DNA of 64,000 nucleotides from Fredinandcohnia onubensis. Its GTDB lineage: Bacteria; Bacillota; Bacilli; Bacillales; Bacillaceae_L. Each line of letters begins with the position of its first letter. Position 1 is the stretch's first letter. The position numbers and the translations under genes are program-made. The stretch lies in contig NZ_NSEB01000012.1 of NCBI RefSeq assembly GCF_002734215.1, positions 248,001 to 312,000 of the forward strand, read 5' to 3'. The notes beneath the pieces were generated by a model. It had not been told where the DNA came from, made no database searches, and saw only the letters and a list, made by a program, of their open reading frames with translations. Below are positions 61,636 through 64,000 of this stretch, piece after piece.

Positions 61636-62496
61636 CTATCCTTTAACAGAACCTATTAATGCACCTTTAATGAAATATCTTTGTACAAATGGATATACAA
61701 GCAACATTGGAACTGTTGCAACCACTATGACAGCCATTTTAATAGAAGCTGCAGGGGGGACGACATTAATTGTTGGATCAGATTGAATTCCACTTGAAAT
61801 AATGACAATTTGTCTCAATAAAATTTGAATCGGCCATTTTGCAGCATCATTGATATAAAGAATTGCACTCATGTATGTGTTCCAATAATTTACCGCGTAA
61901 AATAATCCAATTGTTGCAATTGATGGCAGCGCTAAAGGTAAATAAATTTTAAAGAAAACGGTTAAATCATTAGCTCCGTCAATTTTCGCTGATTCTTCTA
62001 ATGATTCTGGTAGTGCTTGGAAAAAATTCCTCATGATGATGAAATTGAATGCATCGATTAACCCAGGAATAATTAGCGCCCAATAGGTGTCAATTAAACC
62101 TAAGTTTTTAACGAGTAAAAAACCTGGAATCATCCCGCCGCTAAAAAGCATTGTAAACACAATCATAAAATTAAAAAATGATCTTCCAATTAAATACTTC
62201 CTTGATAGGCCATATGCTAATAACATAGTCGCAATTAAACTCAACGAGGTTCCGACAAAAGTTACAAATATAGAAACTCCAAGACTTTTAAAAATGACGT
62301 CTGTTGAGAAAATATATTTGTACGCGTCTAAAGTAAATGTTGTTGGGAATAACAAAAATGTCGAATTTAATATTTCAGCAGTAGTCGCAAAAGAACTTGC
62401 AATAATATTAATAAATGGTAGTACACAAGCGATAGCTATCATTGATAAAATGAAGTAGTTACATACATCAAAAACTTTTATCTTTTTACTATTCAT
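61636..62496 (-). CDS. Oligosaccharide ABC transporter permease, YtcP type
   Basis: 286 residues with six membrane segments. EAA loop LEESAKIDGANDLTVFFKIYLPLALPS, and the ending GALIGSVKG is typical. Partner of the LplB-type permease, whose gene lies 17 bases downstream. No ATPase gene here, so a shared MsmX-like ATPase is expected. AAGGAG before the ATG. Confidence 0.93.
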   Translation of the reverse strand: MNSKKIKVFDVCNYFILSMIAIACVLPFINIIASSFATTAEILNSTFLLFPTTFTLDAYKYIFSTDVIFKSLGVSIFVTFVGTSLSLIATMLLAYGLSRKYLIGRSFFNFMIVFTMLFSGGMIPGFLLVKNLGLIDTYWALIIPGLIDAFNFIIMRNFFQALPESLEESAKIDGANDLTVFFKIYLPLALPSIATIGLFYAVNYWNTYMSAILYINDAAKWPIQILLRQIVIISSGIQSDPTINVVPPAASIKMAVIVVATVPMLLVYPFVQRYFIKGALIGSVKG

Positions 62497-62577
62497 CAGG
62501 AAACCAATCTCCTTATTATCGGTGAAGTTGAATGGAGATCATAAAACATCATCTCCATTCAACTTCGACCCTTTCAA

Positions 62578-64000
62578 TTATTTCTTATCATTTGCTTTTA
62601 AGTAGGAATCCTTATATTCAGAAAGAATATCCTTTCCGCCATTGTCTTCCCATTTTTTCACCTCAGCTTTGAACGTATCCAGCTCAATTTCACCTAAAAT
62701 ATATTTATAAGTAGCATCCAAAATCATTTTTTCCATTTCACTTCCACGGGTGTTTGCTGTTTCCGAATTCAATCCCATGATTGGATTAAATACTGCATAT
62801 TCTTCAAGTTGAATAAGCTGTGCATCCGAAATTTTCACGTATTCAGGTGTATCTTTTGCTACAAGATTTCTTGGTGCCCATCCCATACCAGATCCATTAT
62901 AGGCAGCAGTGTCCGCTTGCTTTTTATCGGGGTTAATTGGCTCAATGACTTTTTTGTCCCCTTCTTCACCAACTACATTGTAATGCTCTCCTTCAATCCC
63001 AAGGCCTATAAGATTACTTATCTCTTCACCAGCCCAAGCATCTAAAAACGCTAAGACATCCCTCAAATCTTCCTCTGTTGGAACATTTGTTTTAGGAATA
63101 CTAAACAATCCAGCTATACCATTTGCATCAGACCACGCACGTTTTTCACCTGAAGGACCAGTAATATGTATTGTAGTTTCTAATACCATGTCATCTTGTA
63201 CACCTTTTGCAGCTTCATACAAACTTTTCGTGTTGAAAACAGTACTGAACGTAATTCCGCCTTTTCCAGTCACAAACTTTTCTCGTTGATCTTCTGGAGA
63301 AGTCGTTACAAAATCTTTATTGATGTAGCCATTTTCGAATGCTTTTCTCATATAATCCATAGCTTGAATATATTCATCAGTCTGGAAATCAGCTGTAAAT
63401 TCACCAGTTTCTTCATCTACTTCATAACTATTTGGAGCACCGTAATAAACGGCTAATGTTTTAAATACACCATATTTAAGATCACCACGATCAATAAATC
63501 CAGTTGTATCATCTTTCCCATTTCCATCAGGATCTTGAGTTGTAAATGCTTCCGCTATTTTCATTAATTCATCTACATTCGTTGGCATTTCTAATCCCAA
63601 CTTATCTAACCAATCCTTACGAATAATAACCCCAAATCGAGCTACGTCTGATTTTCTTGGAACTCCATATAATTTTCCTTCAATGGCACCAGATTCACGT
63701 GCATAATCAGGTATTTTCTTTAAATTTGGATAATCATCCAAGTATTCGCTTACTTCCCAAAACATCCCTGAAGTTAATGCACTTCGTACAGAAGAATTTT
63801 GTAGACTATTGCTTGACAAGGTAACTATATCCGCTAATGAATCGGAAGCCAAAGCAGTATTGATTCGCTCGTCCTTCGATGCATCTGGCACCCACGTAAA
63901 TTCAAGTTCTGTACCCGTTATTTCTTTCACTTTATCTTGGACTACATTAGTAGGTGGTGTAGTTTGATATAAAATGTTCATCCAAGTTACGTGTTCTTTC
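62578..64000 (-). CDS. Oligosaccharide ABC transporter substrate-binding protein, 5' end outside window
   Basis: At least 474 residues; the frame is open through the right edge (KEHVTW continues before the first in-window Met), so the signal peptide and lipobox lie outside. The visible part has the LplA/YtcQ-type pattern: ILYQTTPPTNVVQDKV, GVPRKSDVARFGVIIRKDWLDKLG, then DPDGNGKDDTTGF and LDAWAGEEISN. It binds pectic oligosaccharides for the two permeases downstream. The operon promoter and any further genes are beyond the window. Confidence 0.92.
   Translation of the reverse strand, partial: KEHVTWMNILYQTTPPTNVVQDKVKEITGTELEFTWVPDASKDERINTALASDSLADIVTLSSNSLQNSSVRSALTSGMFWEVSEYLDDYPNLKKIPDYARESGAIEGKLYGVPRKSDVARFGVIIRKDWLDKLGLEMPTNVDELMKIAEAFTTQDPDGNGKDDTTGFIDRGDLKYGVFKTLAVYYGAPNSYEVDEETGEFTADFQTDEYIQAMDYMRKAFENGYINKDFVTTSPEDQREKFVTGKGGITFSTVFNTKSLYEAAKGVQDDMVLETTIHITGPSGEKRAWSDANGIAGLFSIPKTNVPTEEDLRDVLAFLDAWAGEEISNLIGLGIEGEHYNVVGEEGDKKVIEPINPDKKQADTAAYNGSGMGWAPRNLVAKDTPEYVKISDAQLIQLEEYAVFNPIMGLNSETANTRGSEMEKMILDATYKYILGEIELDTFKAEVKKWEDNGGKDILSEYKDSYLKANDKK

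Overview
This 64 kb window comes from a low-GC, spore-forming Bacillaceae genome (Bacillus or a close relative). The support is a GerK-type germinant-receptor operon in the order A-C-B, an intracellular subtilisin, a purine riboswitch before adenine deaminase, CcpA-type cre sites, strong AGGAGG-like ribosome sites with frequent TTG/GTG starts, and many Bacillus-type lipoproteins. I see no rRNA, tRNA, CRISPR array, complete insertion sequence or prophage. The species cannot be named from the sequence.

Layout. 1-3451: 5' part of a large DUF4011-type superfamily 1 helicase, cut by the window edge. 3.6-8.9 kb: a membrane protein, a LysR regulator divergent from an SDR/OFA-type MFS pair, an EamA permease and an orphan phage-like gene. 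9-16 kb: a nucleic-acid and purine block with a His-Me-finger endonuclease, intracellular subtilisin, guanine-type riboswitch plus adenine deaminase, a PurR-box-like inverted pair before a surface-lipoprotein MTA/SAH-type nucleosidase, and a ComEC-like metallo-beta-lactamase lipoprotein with a helix-hairpin-helix tail next to DUF3006. 16.5-25 kb: a PAP2 phosphatase, then acetone carboxylase (gamma, alpha, beta) behind a perfect -24/-12 sigma-54 promoter and divergent from its presumed enhancer-binding activator, then trmL. 25-29.5 kb: gerK-type operon. 29.8-34.6 kb: an acetoin-dehydrogenase-like complex whose E2 is split into a lipoyl protein and a catalytic protein, with an SDR and a divergent TetR regulator. 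34.7-35.7 kb: three small unrecognised genes. 35.8-43.6 kb: a LacI-controlled sugar ABC-transport and catabolic operon (Zn dehydrogenase, TIM-barrel isomerase, binding protein, two permeases, SDR, HPS/KGPDC-type enzyme) whose substrate is unknown. 43.7-51.9 kb: DinB protein, a Cys/Ser-tailed membrane protein, a lipoprotein, an AtoE-type transporter, an MFS exporter, two alpha/beta hydrolases around a TetR regulator, and a DJ-1/PfpI protein. 52-64 kb: a pectin/rhamnogalacturonan operon running off the right edge.

How the genes work together. Much of the window is catabolic: acetone to acetoacetate, an acetoin-like 2-oxo substrate, an unknown sugar or sugar acid, and pectic oligosaccharides. 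The pectin enzymes (acetylesterase, GH43, pectin methylesterase, esterase, GH28, GH105) all lack visible signal peptides and follow an ABC importer. This suggests that decorated oligosaccharides are imported first and dismantled in the cytoplasm. The 9-16 kb block looks built for salvage of nucleosides and nucleic acids. The items most worth checking as possibly undescribed are the split E2 complex, the HPS-like sugar operon lacking a visible isomerase or kinase, the surface nucleosidase with its putative PurR operator, and the three-gene island at 34.8-35.6 kb.
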